Shown here: positions 8,907-18,599 of the stretch, in pieces
Layout of the letters: each line of letters begins with the position of its first letter
How positions within the stretch are numbered: the first letter of the stretch is position 1
Assembly (NCBI RefSeq): GCF_944323605.1
Contig: NZ_CALUTC010000010.1
Location: 1 to 56,434, forward strand
Direction of reading: 5' to 3'
Origin: an uncultured Campylobacter sp.
GTDB taxonomy: Bacteria; Campylobacterota; Campylobacteria; Campylobacterales; Campylobacteraceae
Length of the DNA: 56,434 nt
Translations under genes and position numbers: made by a program
The notes under the pieces: generated by a model
The model's database searches: none
Told to the model about the DNA's origin: nothing
The model's input: only the letters and a program-made list of their open reading frames with translations

Positions 8907-9724
8907 AAATTTTTCTTGTAAAAGTAGTTAGTAGCCTCTACAAATCCATCTACATTTCCGCAGTCAAACCTCCTGCCCTTAAATTTGTATGCTAAGACCA
9001 TGTTATTAGTAGCTTGTGAAAGTAAGGCGTCTGTTAATTGAATTTCGCCGTTTTTGCCGCTTTTTGTATTTTCTAAAATGCCAAATATGTCAGGCGTTAG
9101 TATGTAACGTCCTATTATAGCTAGATTGCTAGGTGCTTCACTTGGATCAGGTTTTTCTATCATAGAATGCACCATTATCAAATCATCTTCTACCGCATTT
9201 CCAGCTATTACTCCATAATTGCTTACTTGCTCTTTTTCAACTTCCATAACAGCCACAACAGTGCAACGGTATTTTTCATATATCTTTATCATCTGTGCCA
9301 TAATGCCTATGCCATCTTCATTTACACATAAATCATCAGCCAATATTACCGCAAAGGATTCATCTCCTACTAAGGGTTTAGCTTTTAAGACCGCATCGCC
9401 TAAGCCCTTCATTTCGTTTTGTCTGGTATATGTAAAAATACATTTTTGCATAAGATTTCTTATATCATTTAGGAGATATTCTTTTTTTGTGCCAGAAATT
9501 TGGTGTTCTAATTCATAGGATATATCAAAATAATCCTCCAAGGCTCTTTTTCCTCTACCTGTTATAAAACCCATATTTTGCATACCAGCCTCTAGAGCTT
9601 CATCTACGGCATAGTGTATCAAAGGCTTTGTCAATATCGGAAGCATTTCTTTTGGTAAAGCCTTGGTTGCAGGTAAGAATCTAGTCCCATAACCAGCAGC
9701 AGGAAATATACAAGTTTGAATCAT
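8900..9724 (-). CDS. galU: UTP-glucose-1-phosphate uridylyltransferase
   Basis: Makes UDP-glucose from UTP and glucose-1-phosphate for LOS, capsule and glycan synthesis. The nucleotidyltransferase signature AAGYGTRFLPATK is at residues 9-21, followed by LPKEMLPI, the GALU-type GRGKRALEDYFD and EKPDP. At 274 residues it is full length. The start ATG at 9724 is preceded by GAGGATTTTT. It overlaps pgi by 7 bases, indicating one transcript that couples hexose-phosphate supply with nucleotide-sugar synthesis. Confidence 0.96.
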   Translation of the reverse strand: MIQTCIFPAAGYGTRFLPATKALPKEMLPILTKPLIHYAVDEALEAGMQNMGFITGRGKRALEDYFDISYELEHQISGTKKEYLLNDIRNLMQKCIFTYTRQNEMKGLGDAVLKAKPLVGDESFAVILADDLCVNEDGIGIMAQMIKIYEKYRCTVVAVMEVEKEQVSNYGVIAGNAVEDDLIMVHSMIEKPDPSEAPSNLAIIGRYILTPDIFGILENTKSGKNGEIQLTDALLSQATNNMVLAYKFKGRRFDCGNVDGFVEATNYFYKKNLC

Positions 9725-9769
9725 TAAAAATCCTCGAAATAATTTCGCAAAATTATAGCAAAATATATA

Positions 9770-10672
9770 TTATTTTTCTTTTTTCTTGTAGATATTTATA
9801 AAATAAATAGCAAAAAGTGCTAAAACAGTGCCAAAAACAGTAGAAATGGAAGGAATTTCATTTAGCATAAAAAAGCTCATTATTAAAGCACTCGGCGGAA
9901 CTAAAAGGTTAAAGGCATTTGTTTTTACAACGCCTAAAATTTTAATACCGTAGTAATAAATACCAGTTCCTATAGCAGTTGATAAAAAGGCTACCAAAAA
10001 CATTGCCATAAAAAATCTAAAATCTGCTTCAAATATAAAAAACACTCCATCAAAAAATAAAATAGGAGAAAAAAATAAAAAACTAAACAAGCTTACATAA
10101 AAATTTAGCAAAAGTGGGTGGGATTTTACATTTTTACTAAACATTGAAAGTATCACCCAAGTAATCGCAGCTAATAAAAAGAATATATTCGCCCTACTAA
10201 AAAGCTCTGTAAAATTTGTTAAATTTAGCAAAAAGGCTCCAGATAAAACACCAAGACAAAGTCCAAAAATTTGATTCATAGGCGGTTTTTTTATAATAAT
10301 ACCTCTTCTTTTTGCTTCTTTGTATCTTAAAAACTGCATAAGTATAAAAGATAGTATCGGAATGCTAGTGGTTACTAACACTCCCCCCAAACCAGCAAAT
10401 CCAAATTCAAGTCCTGCAAAGTGAAATAATGAATAAATGGCATTACAAAGCCCGGTAAGCATAGCAAAGAAAATGGATTTTTTGTCGATTTTAAAACTAA
10501 GTCTTAGCACAAGCACTATAAATAAGGCACTTATCGATACAAAAAATAATCTCCAAAAAGAAATTATATAAGGCGGTGCGTATTCTACTAAAATTTTAGC
10601 ACAAGGCCAAGAGGTGCCCCATAAAAACATAGCCAAAAACATTAGCGGAAATAAAATTTTAGTTTTATTCAC
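9770..10672 (-). CDS. EamA/DMT-family transporter
   Basis: A 300-residue inner-membrane protein with about ten hydrophobic helices in two EamA halves (residues about 8-140 and 150-295). The first helix carries the family-typical FLWGTSWPCAKIL. Drug/metabolite transporters of this type export or exchange small metabolites; the substrate cannot be told from sequence. It lies 17 bases after ruvB on the same strand and is probably co-transcribed. A second, only distantly similar EamA gene is at 16871-17785. Confidence 0.88.
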   Translation of the reverse strand: MNKTKILFPLMFLAMFLWGTSWPCAKILVEYAPPYIISFWRLFFVSISALFIVLVLRLSFKIDKKSIFFAMLTGLCNAIYSLFHFAGLEFGFAGLGGVLVTTSIPILSFILMQFLRYKEAKRRGIIIKKPPMNQIFGLCLGVLSGAFLLNLTNFTELFSRANIFFLLAAITWVILSMFSKNVKSHPLLLNFYVSLFSFLFFSPILFFDGVFFIFEADFRFFMAMFLVAFLSTAIGTGIYYYGIKILGVVKTNAFNLLVPPSALIMSFFMLNEIPSISTVFGTVLALFAIYFINIYKKKEK

Positions 10673-10689
10673 AAATTTTTTCCTTAACT

Positions 10690-11694
10690 CTAGTCAAAAA
10701 GCCCTTTATCATAGGTTTTTTTCATAAGCTCATAGCTTTTAAAACTCGCTACACGCCCTTTTGCTGTGCGTTCTATATATCCATTAGCTAACAAATAAGG
10801 CTCTATAACATCTTCAACGGTATTTTCATCTTCACTCAAAGCAGCTGCAATGCTAGCAAGTCCTAAAGGTCTCCTATTTGCTGATAATAAAAGCTCTAAA
10901 TACCTTAAATCCATACTATCAAAACCAAGTTCATTTACGCCTAGCGAATTTAGAGCCCCGTTCGCTCTTTCTTTGCTTATGTTTTTTTCGTCATTAACGT
11001 CGGCAAAATCTCTTACTCTTCTAAGCAATCTTAATGCTATACGAGGAGTGCTTCTGCTTCTTTTTGCTATTTCTAGTGCAGCTTCTTCTTCGCAGTTTTT
11101 TGAAAGCTTTTCAGCAGCTTTTTTGACTATTAAAGCAAGTTCATTATCTTTGTAAAATTCGAGGCGAAATTGCATACCAAATCTATCTCTTAAGGGATTG
11201 CTAAGCATTCCTGAACGAGTAGTAGCACCTATGAGAGTAAATTTTGGCAAATCTATCTTTACTGTTTGTGCTCCTGCTCCACTTCCTATTATAATGTCTA
11301 GCCTAAAATCCTCCATAGCAGGATAAAGCACTTCTTCAATCGCCGGAGAAAGCCTGTGAATCTCATCTATAAAAAGCACATCTCCCTCATTTAAATTTGT
11401 TAAAATGGCTGCTAAATCACCACTTTTTTCTATCATAGGAGCTGCTGTTGTTTTTATATTAGCTCCCATTTCATAAGCTATAATGTTTGCTAACGTTGTC
11501 TTGCCAAGTCCAGCAGGTCCGCTAAAAAGTATATGATCCAAACACTCTTCTCTTTTTTTTGCAGCCTGTATAAAAATTTTTAAATTTTGTTTTATATTAT
11601 CTTGACCTATGTATCCATCAAAATTTGAAGGTCTTAAAGAAAGTTCATATTTTTCATCAAAGGAAAATTTTTCTATTTCTACTACTCTATCCAT
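10690..11694 (-). CDS. ruvB: Holliday junction helicase RuvB
   Basis: AAA+ motor that drives branch migration of Holliday junctions with RuvA. The 334 residues include [11 protein letters not shown], Walker [10 protein letters not shown], Walker B LFIDEIHR, sensor GATTRSGML and the arginine-finger region PLRDRFG, then the winged-helix domain ending near TAKGRVAS. All elements are present and the length is normal. The start ATG at 11694 faces a divergent HPt-like gene across a 136-base gap. Confidence 0.97.
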   Translation of the reverse strand: MDRVVEIEKFSFDEKYELSLRPSNFDGYIGQDNIKQNLKIFIQAAKKREECLDHILFSGPAGLGKTTLANIIAYEMGANIKTTAAPMIEKSGDLAAILTNLNEGDVLFIDEIHRLSPAIEEVLYPAMEDFRLDIIIGSGAGAQTVKIDLPKFTLIGATTRSGMLSNPLRDRFGMQFRLEFYKDNELALIVKKAAEKLSKNCEEEAALEIAKRSRSTPRIALRLLRRVRDFADVNDEKNISKERANGALNSLGVNELGFDSMDLRYLELLLSANRRPLGLASIAAALSEDENTVEDVIEPYLLANGYIERTAKGRVASFKSYELMKKTYDKGLFD

Positions 11695-11794
11695 ATCTTT
11701 GTTTGCCCTAAAATAAAATCAATTTTACCAAGTTTAGCAAAAACTAAATTTAAAGCTTTTAACTTTTTGTAATAAATTTTTAGTAAAACTTTGT

Positions 11795-11800
11795 TAGAAT
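11795..11800 (+). promoter_or_regulatory. -10 box for HPt-like gene and tmRNA
   Basis: TAGAAT preceded by a T-rich stretch, 31 bases before the ATG at 11831; the usual Campylobacter sigma70 form. Because the tmRNA begins only 3 bases after the following gene, this promoter may also feed tmRNA. Confidence 0.5.
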
Positions 11801-11830
11801 CTAATCTTTGCAAAAATATAAAGATGAGAA

Positions 11831-12235
11831 ATGGGAATTTTAAAGAAATTAGAAATAGATTTTGAAGCAGATGATGTGGAAAAATTTTTACATTTTTTTA
11901 GGACAATGGCTGATTCTTTTGAGCCTTTGATTATAAAGCTTGAGGGCGATAAATACAAAGAGGCTTTAAAAGAAATTCAGACCCTAGCACATAATACAGC
12001 TTGGGCTGCTAGACGTCTTGAGCTTGATGAGGTAACTGATTTTTGCGTTTTTTGTGAAGAGGTTATGGAGCAAGCTGGTAGATTTGATGGTCCTGCAAGC
12101 GATGAATTTATAGACTGGCTTTTGCTTTTAAGCGAACAGTGCGAAAAATACTGTAAATGCTATGAGCAAGATGCCGATGTTTTAGCTTTTTTTAATCCTT
12201 TGCTTGTTAAACTGCCAAGCAAACTTTCACAGTAA
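11831..12235 (+). CDS. HPt-like helical protein of unknown role
   Basis: A 134-residue acidic, all-helical soluble protein. The segment near residues 55-80 (EIQTLAHNTAWAARRLEL...) resembles a histidine phosphotransfer domain, with a His followed by an Ala-rich helix, but it lacks the classic H-x-LKG core. It may be a degenerate or non-phosphorylated HPt fold. Cys residues cluster in the second half (FCVFCEE, EQCEKYCKCYE), which is unusual for this family. Its stop codon ends 3 bases before the tmRNA, so both may share one transcript. The start is supported by GATGAG and the promoter upstream. Confidence 0.72.
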   Translation: MGILKKLEIDFEADDVEKFLHFFRTMADSFEPLIIKLEGDKYKEALKEIQTLAHNTAWAARRLELDEVTDFCVFCEEVMEQAGRFDGPASDEFIDWLLLLSEQCEKYCKCYEQDADVLAFFNPLLVKLPSKLSQ

Positions 12236-12238
12236 AAC

Positions 12239-12597
12239 GGGAGCGACTTGGCTTCGACAGGAGTAGAGTGCTTTAGGTTGCATACCGCTTTGGACATAGC
12301 GTTAAAAGTCTATTTAAAATTAAACGCAAATAATACTAAATTTGCTCCTGCTTACGCTAAAGCTGCGTAAGTTCAGTTGAGCCTCGCCTTAAGTCATACT
12401 ATCTAGCTTGAGAAGTGAGTTGTTTAGGTAGTGTAGCCCTGAAATTTGACTGCTTTCTAGGTGAATTTTAAGTCTTAGCCACGATAAAAGTTTTGGAAGA
12501 TGAGCTTATCTTGGTGAAATTTTCATCTTTGCTAAGTATGTAGATGCCTTTATTGCTTTATTTTTGGACAGGGGTTCGATTCCCCTCGCTTCCACCA
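12239..12597 (+). ncRNA. ssrA: Transfer-messenger RNA (tmRNA)
   Basis: Rescues stalled ribosomes and tags nascent proteins for degradation. The 5' end GGGAGCG pairs with 3' CGCTTCC ahead of the encoded CCA (end 12597), forming the alanine-type acceptor stem; GGTTCGATTCC gives the T-arm. The tag frame starts at the resume codon GCA (12326) and reads ANNTKFAPAYAKAA, ending in TAA at 12368-12370. At about 359 bases it is a one-piece tmRNA of normal size. The 3' end overlaps, on the other strand, the last codons of the methyltransferase gene. Confidence 0.97.
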
Positions 12598-13226
12598 TAG
12601 TTTGTCCCTATAAATTCTCGCTGTAATTCCTTGCAGCATTCAAAAACGCTAAAACTTCCTGCGGCTGGATCGCACACTAAATCGCCAATATTCGTGCAAG
12701 ATTCTATCAAAAGCTTTTGTAAGCCTTTAGGTTTGATATGCGGGTGAAGTTTTAACTCCTTGCTTGATAATTTTTCAAAATGCACATCGCGTATAGTGCG
12801 TGATTTCCAAGTATCTTTTGCTTTAATGGGCTTTTTTTGTATAACAAGTAGATATTCGCTTTGTTTTCTAGTGCGATAGCCCATACCCATTTTACCTTTA
12901 TCCCAAGTGATTAAATCAACGATTTGTAAAAGTGTGGAATCTAGCCAAGTTTTTACACCTTCACAAAGATGAAATTTATCAACCCATAGCATAAGATAGC
13001 AACTATGCTTTAGCACACGATCAATCTCTTTTATAAAGCTTTTTATAGTATCCTCGCTCATTTGCACTAAATTATTACGTCCTTTTTGTCGCTGACCCTC
13101 ATTACCGTAACGCATTTTATCTAGCACGCCTCGATACTGTGGATCAAAAAAACACAAATCTATACTTTGAGATTCTATGCTTTTCAGTAGCCTTAATCCG
13201 TCTATTGTTAGTTTGGTATTTTTCAT
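12558..13226 (-). CDS. DNA methyltransferase (N6/N4, DPQY type)
   Basis: A 222-residue methyltransferase with permuted (beta-class) order: catalytic motif IV FFDPQY at about 26-31, and the S-adenosylmethionine motif ([11 protein letters not shown]) near the C-terminus. It probably methylates an amino group of adenine or cytosine; no restriction partner is adjacent, so an orphan regulatory or defence-evasion role is possible. Its ATG overlaps the msrQ stop codon as ATGA, indicating translational coupling. The last roughly 13 residues ([13 protein letters not shown]) are encoded by the antisense of the tmRNA 3' end, so the native C-terminus has probably been replaced by a junction at ssrA. Confidence 0.85.
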   Translation of the reverse strand: MKNTKLTIDGLRLLKSIESQSIDLCFFDPQYRGVLDKMRYGNEGQRQKGRNNLVQMSEDTIKSFIKEIDRVLKHSCYLMLWVDKFHLCEGVKTWLDSTLLQIVDLITWDKGKMGMGYRTRKQSEYLLVIQKKPIKAKDTWKSRTIRDVHFEKLSSKELKLHPHIKPKGLQKLLIESCTNIGDLVCDPAAGSFSVFECCKELQREFIGTNYGGSEGNRTPVQK

Positions 13227-13786
13227 TTGTTGCCTTGCTTATAAATTTTATTTATTAAATCATTTTTATATCTTAAGTATAATAGAAAAATAGATAAGAA
13301 AAGAATGCTAATATGCCATAAATTTGGAATTTTGGCTGATAAAAAATAATGAATACAAATAAGCACAAATAAAACATAGCCCATTTTTAGCACTATTTTA
13401 ATGCTCTTAAATAAAGAAAATGAAGCCAAAAACATCAAAGACATAAGCATAAAGCTTATAAAACCGCTAAATTCTATATTGTATGTAAATATTGAGTTAA
13501 ATAGTTTTGAAAAACTTAGTTGTTTGGAAAATATGAAATATGATGAGAGGTGCAAAAAAGCCCACATAAAGGCAAAAATTCCAAAAAGTCTTGGTAATTT
13601 TTTACAACCTTTGAATTTAAAAAGCGACAAAAGCAGAGAAAAAGCAGTAAATATCATTGCGAAAATGCCCGTGTAAAAGTAAAGTTCTGCTAAAATATCT
13701 GATTTGTAGTTTTTATAAAGCATAAAGCTTGTATAAAACAAGCTTGTAAAAAACACCATATAAGCAAAGAAAATTTTTTTATTCAA
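13223..13786 (-). CDS. msrQ: MsrQ-like heme-binding membrane subunit
   Basis: A 187-residue integral membrane protein with about five or six helices and His residues in membrane-facing positions ([21 protein letters not shown]) that fit b-type heme ligation. In the MsrPQ system it passes electrons from the respiratory chain to periplasmic MsrP, which repairs oxidised methionine. It overlaps msrP by 4 bases and the methyltransferase start by 4 bases. Sequence divergence from E. coli MsrQ is large; the call rests on topology, His placement and the msrP neighbour. Confidence 0.78.
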   Translation of the reverse strand: MNKKIFFAYMVFFTSLFYTSFMLYKNYKSDILAELYFYTGIFAMIFTAFSLLLSLFKFKGCKKLPRLFGIFAFMWAFLHLSSYFIFSKQLSFSKLFNSIFTYNIEFSGFISFMLMSLMFLASFSLFKSIKIVLKMGYVLFVLICIHYFLSAKIPNLWHISILFLSIFLLYLRYKNDLINKIYKQGNK

Positions 13787-14676
13787 AAATATTTCCTCAA
13801 GTCCATACCCTCATAAAGATGAGCCACTTCTTTTTCATAGCCATTAAAAAGCTCAGTTTTGCGGGTGAAAAACTCTCCTATCACTCTTTCTTCTGCTTGA
13901 GACCATCTAGGATGGCTTACTTGAGGATTGACATTTGAGTAAAATCCGTATTCTTTAGGATTATAAAGCTCCCACGTAGTTTTTGGTTGTTCTTTTGTAA
14001 ATTCTATGCTAACTATGGATTTTATGCTTTTAAATCCATATTTCCACGGCACTACTAATCTTATAGGAGCACCGTTTTGCGCACTTAAAGGCTTTTTATA
14101 CATACCAACTGCAAGTATTGTAAGTGGATGCAAGGCTTCATCAAGTCTTAAAGCTTCAATATATGGATAGTCAAGCACAGGAAAATGTGAGGCTTGATCT
14201 GCAAATCTATTTTTATCAAACAAGGTAGTAAATTTTATAAATTTTGCTTCAGAGCTAGGTTCTAGCTTTTCTATAAGTTCTCTTAGCTCAAAACCTATCC
14301 AAGGTATTACCATAGACCAAGCTTCAACACATCTAAGTCTATAAATTCTTTCCTCTAGTTTAAAGCTCAACAAATCATCCATACTTAGAATCTTTTCTTC
14401 CTTTACAAGCCCTTTTACTTCTATCTTCCAATCCCTAGTATGAAACTGTTTTGCAAGTTCAACAGCAATGCTTTTATTTGTAGAAAATTCGTAAAAATTT
14501 ACGTAAGACGTGGCTGCTTCTTCTGGACTTATCTTAAGCTTATATTTGTTTTCATCTGCTATGAAATTTAGTGCTTCTAGCTTTGTATTTACAAGGCTTG
14601 TTGCGAGTAAAGATCCAGCTCCAAGCTTTATAAATTCTCTCCTTTTTTCAAAAAGCTTTTCTGGTGTTATTTTCAT
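13783..14676 (-). CDS. msrP: Protein-methionine-sulfoxide reductase, molybdenum subunit MsrP
   Basis: A periplasmic molybdopterin enzyme (formerly YedY) that reduces methionine sulfoxide in exported proteins. A twin-arginine signal (RREFIKLGAG, Arg12-Arg13) at the N-terminus shows export in folded form. The molybdenum-ligating Cys is Cys116 in YRLRCVEAW, and the family segment WIGFELREL follows. The 297 residues are close to the usual length for this short form. It is coupled to msrQ. A C. jejuni counterpart is Cj0379c, which lies near topA-side genes there too. Confidence 0.93.
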   Translation of the reverse strand: MKITPEKLFEKRREFIKLGAGSLLATSLVNTKLEALNFIADENKYKLKISPEEAATSYVNFYEFSTNKSIAVELAKQFHTRDWKIEVKGLVKEEKILSMDDLLSFKLEERIYRLRCVEAWSMVIPWIGFELRELIEKLEPSSEAKFIKFTTLFDKNRFADQASHFPVLDYPYIEALRLDEALHPLTILAVGMYKKPLSAQNGAPIRLVVPWKYGFKSIKSIVSIEFTKEQPKTTWELYNPKEYGFYSNVNPQVSHPRWSQAEERVIGEFFTRKTELFNGYEKEVAHLYEGMDLRKYF

Positions 14677-14779
14677 TGTATTCCTTGTATTTTATTAAAA
14701 TTTGCATAATTATAGCAATTTATTAATGTTATATTAATGTTATATATATAAGAATTCATTTTTAAATTACAAAGAGGCA

Positions 14780-16867
14780 ATGATGAAAAATTTAATAATA
14801 GTAGAATCTCCAGCAAAGGCAAGAACTATAGCCGCTTTTTTGGGTAAAGATTATGAGGTAATAGCCTCAAAAGGACATATTAGAGATTTACCAAAGTCTA
14901 GTTTCGGCATAAAGATAGAAGATGATAATTTTGTCCCCCAATACACAGTCTCAAAAGAACATAAAGATATAGTAAAAACCATAAAAGAAAAGGCAAAAAA
15001 AGCAGATAAAATTTATCTAGCAACAGATGAAGATAGAGAGGGAGAAGCCATAGCTTATCACATAGCAAAAGCTATAGATAAAGATGAAAAAACATTGCCT
15101 AGGATAGTATTTCACGAGATTACAAAAGAGGCTATTTTAAACGCTCTTAACAATCCTAGAAAGCTAGACATAAATTCAGTAAATGCTCAACAAACTAGAA
15201 GGCTTTTAGATAGGATAGTGGGCTATAAATTAAGCCCTTTGTTGTCTTTAAAAATTCGTAAAGGGCTTAGTGCAGGTAGGGTGCAAAGTGCTGCTTTAAA
15301 GATAATCGTTGATAGAGAAAGAGAAATAAAAGCTTTTGTTCCTTTTGAATATTTTAGTATAGATATGGTTTTTAAGAAAGATTTAGAAGCTGAACTTGTT
15401 GAGTATGAGGGCAAAAAGATAGAAAAAATGAGTATTACAAATAAAGATAGAGCAAAAGTAATAGAAAAAAATTGTAAGAATTCCTCGTATAAAGTTGATA
15501 AAATAGAAGAAAAAGAAAAAAATAACCCTCCTCCTCCGCCTTTTATGACTTCTACCTTACAACAAAGTGCAAGCACAAATTTTGGCTTTTCACCTAAAAA
15601 AACTATGATGATAGCACAAAGGCTTTATGAGGGCGTGAAAACTGATAAGGGCGTTATGGGCGTGATAACTTATATGAGAACAGATAGCTTAAATTTAGCA
15701 AAAGAAGCCGTTTCAAAGGCTAGAAGCTTTATAGAAAAGGAATTTGGTAAAGACTATCTACCAAGCAAAGCAAATGTATATACCAGCAAATCAAAAGGAG
15801 CACAAGAGGCACACGAGGCTATAAGAGTTAGTGATTTGTCCTTTACTCCTGAATTAGCACAAAAATTTTTAGATAAAGATGAATTAAAACTTTACACACT
15901 TATATACAACCGTTTTCTAGCTTGTCAGATGAACCCTGCAAAAACTTCTATACAGAATGTTTTTGTAAAGGGCGATGGGGCAGTTTTTAAATTAAGTGGC
16001 AAGAGAGTAGTTTTTGATGGGTATTATAAGGTTTATGGCGATAAAGATAAGGATAAAATTTTACCAAAATTAGAAAAGAATCAAAGTTTAGAAATTCAAA
16101 AGCTAGAGCTAAATTCTCATTTTACAGAGCCACCGCCTAGATATTCAGAGGCAGCTCTTGTTAAAAAGCTTGAAAGCTTAGGCATAGGAAGACCAAGCAC
16201 ATACGCACCTACTATATCTATACTCACAGCAAGAGATTATGTAAAGCTTGAAAAAAAGCAACTCGTGCCTACGGAGATAGCTTTTACAGTAACTCAAATG
16301 CTAGAGCAAAATTTTAGCGACATAGTAGATAGTGATTTTACCTCAAAGCTTGAAAATACCCTTGATGAGATAGCTGAAGACAAGGCTTCTTGGCAAGATG
16401 TTTTAAAGGACTTTTACTATCCTTTCACAAGAAAGATAGATGAGGGTAAGCAAAAGATAAAAAGCTTAAAAACCTTTACAAAGCTAGATGAAAAATGCCC
16501 TCAGTGTGGAGGCGAACTTGCTATAAGAACTGGTAGATACGGAGAATTTATAGCTTGTCTTTCCTTTCCAAAATGCAGATACATAAGAAATATAGAAAAA
16601 AAAGATGAAAACAAAGAAAGCAAAAAGACAAATGGCATAGGGATTGCTTGTCCTAAATGCAAAAAAGGCGAAGTGGTGGAGAGATTTTCAAAAAGGGGTA
16701 AATTTTATGCTTGCTCTACTTATCCTAACTGCGATTTCATAAGCTCTTATAAACCAAGCGATGAAAACTGCCCAGAATGCGGACATTTTTTGCACATAAA
16801 AGAGCTTAAAAAAGGCACTTTTTTAGAGTGTGCTTCTTGCAAATTTAAAAAAGAGCTTGATACTTAG
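14780..16867 (+). CDS. topA: DNA topoisomerase I
   Basis: Relaxes negative supercoils by single-strand cleavage. The 695 residues have the TOPRIM domain (IVESPAKA at 6-13; DEDREGEA), the catalytic Tyr298 in ITYMRTDS, and three C-terminal zinc modules with CxxC pairs (from about residue 573, 628 and 666), as in E. coli. The start ATG at 14780 is the second of two adjacent codons (ATGATG would give MMKN); GAGGCAATG supports it. It is followed within 3 bases by an EamA gene, so they are probably co-transcribed. Confidence 0.97.
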   Translation: MMKNLIIVESPAKARTIAAFLGKDYEVIASKGHIRDLPKSSFGIKIEDDNFVPQYTVSKEHKDIVKTIKEKAKKADKIYLATDEDREGEAIAYHIAKAIDKDEKTLPRIVFHEITKEAILNALNNPRKLDINSVNAQQTRRLLDRIVGYKLSPLLSLKIRKGLSAGRVQSAALKIIVDREREIKAFVPFEYFSIDMVFKKDLEAELVEYEGKKIEKMSITNKDRAKVIEKNCKNSSYKVDKIEEKEKNNPPPPPFMTSTLQQSASTNFGFSPKKTMMIAQRLYEGVKTDKGVMGVITYMRTDSLNLAKEAVSKARSFIEKEFGKDYLPSKANVYTSKSKGAQEAHEAIRVSDLSFTPELAQKFLDKDELKLYTLIYNRFLACQMNPAKTSIQNVFVKGDGAVFKLSGKRVVFDGYYKVYGDKDKDKILPKLEKNQSLEIQKLELNSHFTEPPPRYSEAALVKKLESLGIGRPSTYAPTISILTARDYVKLEKKQLVPTEIAFTVTQMLEQNFSDIVDSDFTSKLENTLDEIAEDKASWQDVLKDFYYPFTRKIDEGKQKIKSLKTFTKLDEKCPQCGGELAIRTGRYGEFIACLSFPKCRYIRNIEKKDENKESKKTNGIGIACPKCKKGEVVERFSKRGKFYACSTYPNCDFISSYKPSDENCPECGHFLHIKELKKGTFLECASCKFKKELDT

Positions 16868-16870
16868 CTT

Positions 16871-17785
16871 ATGTTAAAGCTTATAAAACATAATCTTGGC
16901 ATTTATTTTATGCTAATAGCTTGTGTTTATTTTGCATTAACTGGTGCTTGTGCTAAGCTTTTAAGTCAGGATTTGCCATCTATAGAGATTGTTTTTTTTA
17001 GAAATTTAGTTGGAACGGTATTTGTCTTATATCTTATATCAAAACTCAAGGTAAAAAAAGAAGGCGGACACTTAGGTTTGCTTATTTTTAGAGGTGTTGC
17101 AGGGACTATCTCTCTTTATGCTTTTTTTTACAATGTTTCTAATATAGAATTAGGCACAGCTTTTGCCTTTCAAAAAACAGCTCCTATTTTTGTAGCTATG
17201 ATAGCCTTTTTTTTATTTAAAGAAAGTATAGGCTTTTTTGGGTTTATTGGAATTTTTCTTGCTTTTTTTGGTGTGCTTTTAATATCTCATCCTTGGGTTG
17301 ATGATGATTTTCATACCGGTGTAGATATGACAAATACAGTAGTAGGTGTTTTATCAGGACTAACAGCAGCTATGGCTTTAACCTCTGTTAGACAGCTTAG
17401 AAAATATTATGCAACGGAGATAATAGCCTCTTCTTTCATAATCATAGGAGCTATTTTGCCTTTGTTTTCTATGCTGATAGGCTCTTTTTATTCTGTAAAA
17501 TATCTTGATTTTATGATAGCCCCATTTGTTATGCCAAGTGGTTTAAAAACTTGGTTTTTGATACTTTTAATGGGACTTTTTGGAATTTTGTATCAAATTT
17601 ATGTTACAAAGGCTTATGGTATAGCCAAAAAGGCAGGGATAGTGGCTGGGATAAGTTATTTTGATGTTTTATTTTCCTTAGCTTTGGGTATATTACTAGG
17701 AGATGATTTACCAAGTGCTATGGTTTTTATAGGTATAATAGGGGTTATATTTGGAGGACTTATTTTGATAAAGGCTAAAAAATGA
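16871..17785 (+). CDS. EamA/DMT-family transporter
   Basis: A 304-residue inner-membrane protein with about ten helices and two EamA repeats. Family marks are the early [10 protein letters not shown] segment and the glycine-rich end [14 protein letters not shown], typical of S-adenosylmethionine- or riboflavin-type DMT carriers. The substrate is unknown. It begins 3 bases after topA and overlaps kdsA by 4 bases, so it lies in the topA-kdsA-ribH-nusB operon. Confidence 0.87.
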   Translation: MLKLIKHNLGIYFMLIACVYFALTGACAKLLSQDLPSIEIVFFRNLVGTVFVLYLISKLKVKKEGGHLGLLIFRGVAGTISLYAFFYNVSNIELGTAFAFQKTAPIFVAMIAFFLFKESIGFFGFIGIFLAFFGVLLISHPWVDDDFHTGVDMTNTVVGVLSGLTAAMALTSVRQLRKYYATEIIASSFIIIGAILPLFSMLIGSFYSVKYLDFMIAPFVMPSGLKTWFLILLMGLFGILYQIYVTKAYGIAKKAGIVAGISYFDVLFSLALGILLGDDLPSAMVFIGIIGVIFGGLILIKAKK

Positions 17786-18588
17786 AAAAGATGATTTTGA
17801 TTGCTGGACCTTGCGTTATAGAAAGCAAAGAATTAGTGTTTAAAGTTGCAAATGAGCTTAAAGAATTTAATGAAGATGAGAGGATAGATTTTTATTTTAA
17901 GTCTAGTTTTGATAAAGCAAATCGCACCAGCATAGACAGTTTTAGGGGCCCTGGACTTGAAAAGGGTCTTGAAATTTTAGAAACCGTAAAAAAAGAATTT
18001 TCTATGAAAATTTTAACAGATATACACGAAAGCTATCAAGCTGATCCTGTAGCAAAAGTGGCTGATGTCTTACAAATTCCAGCTTTTTTGTGTAGGCAAA
18101 CTGATTTACTTGTAGCGGCTGCAAAAACTAAAGCTAAGGTAAATATCAAAAAAGGGCAGTTTTTAAATCCATCAGATATAAAATACTCTGTAAAAAAAGT
18201 TTTACAAAGTAGAGGAGAAAAAGAGGAGGGTTTTGAAGCAGCACAAAGAAATGGAGTTTTTGTGGCAGAAAGAGGTTCTAGTTTTGGATACGGAAATTTA
18301 GTCGTTGATATGAGGTCTTTGCTTATAATGCGTGAATTTGCCCCTGTTATATTTGATGCTACTCATAGTGTGCAAATGCCCGGAGCTATGGGGGGCAAAA
18401 GTGGAGGCAAAAGCGAATTTATAGAGCCTTTGGCAAGGGCAGCAGCAGCAGTTGGCGTAGATGGTTTTTTCTTTGAAACGCATACAAATCCTTGTGAAGC
18501 TCTTTGCGATGGTGCTAATATGCTTGATGTTAATAGACTTAAAAAATGTGTTCAAACCTTGTTAAAACTTAGCGAATTTTCAAAATAA
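17782..18588 (+). CDS. kdsA: 3-deoxy-D-manno-octulosonate 8-phosphate synthase
   Basis: Condenses phosphoenolpyruvate with arabinose-5-phosphate to make KDO-8-phosphate for the LOS inner core. The 268 residues contain IAGPCVIES at the start, [45 protein letters not shown] and the metal-site region [10 protein letters not shown]. The Cys in AFLCRQ does not itself decide the metal class. The start overlaps the upstream stop codon (ATGA), indicating translational coupling. Confidence 0.97.
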   Translation: MKKMILIAGPCVIESKELVFKVANELKEFNEDERIDFYFKSSFDKANRTSIDSFRGPGLEKGLEILETVKKEFSMKILTDIHESYQADPVAKVADVLQIPAFLCRQTDLLVAAAKTKAKVNIKKGQFLNPSDIKYSVKKVLQSRGEKEEGFEAAQRNGVFVAERGSSFGYGNLVVDMRSLLIMREFAPVIFDATHSVQMPGAMGGKSGGKSEFIEPLARAAAAVGVDGFFFETHTNPCEALCDGANMLDVNRLKKCVQTLLKLSEFSK

Positions 18589-18599
18589 AGGAAAAAAAG

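Noticed and set aside
13401..13676. Plus-strand open frame inside msrQ
   Set aside because: Shadow of msrQ; Lys/Ile-rich low-complexity product without SD or known motif.
12558..14676. Integrated island at ssrA covering the methyltransferase, msrQ and msrP
   Set aside because: No integrase, no second copy of the ssrA 3' end seen in the window, and msrPQ are ordinary core genes; only the methyltransferase end is suspicious.
15223..15576. Minus-strand open frame inside topA
   Set aside because: Antisense of an essential, well-conserved domain; poly-Gly/Ser-type composition is typical of shadow frames.
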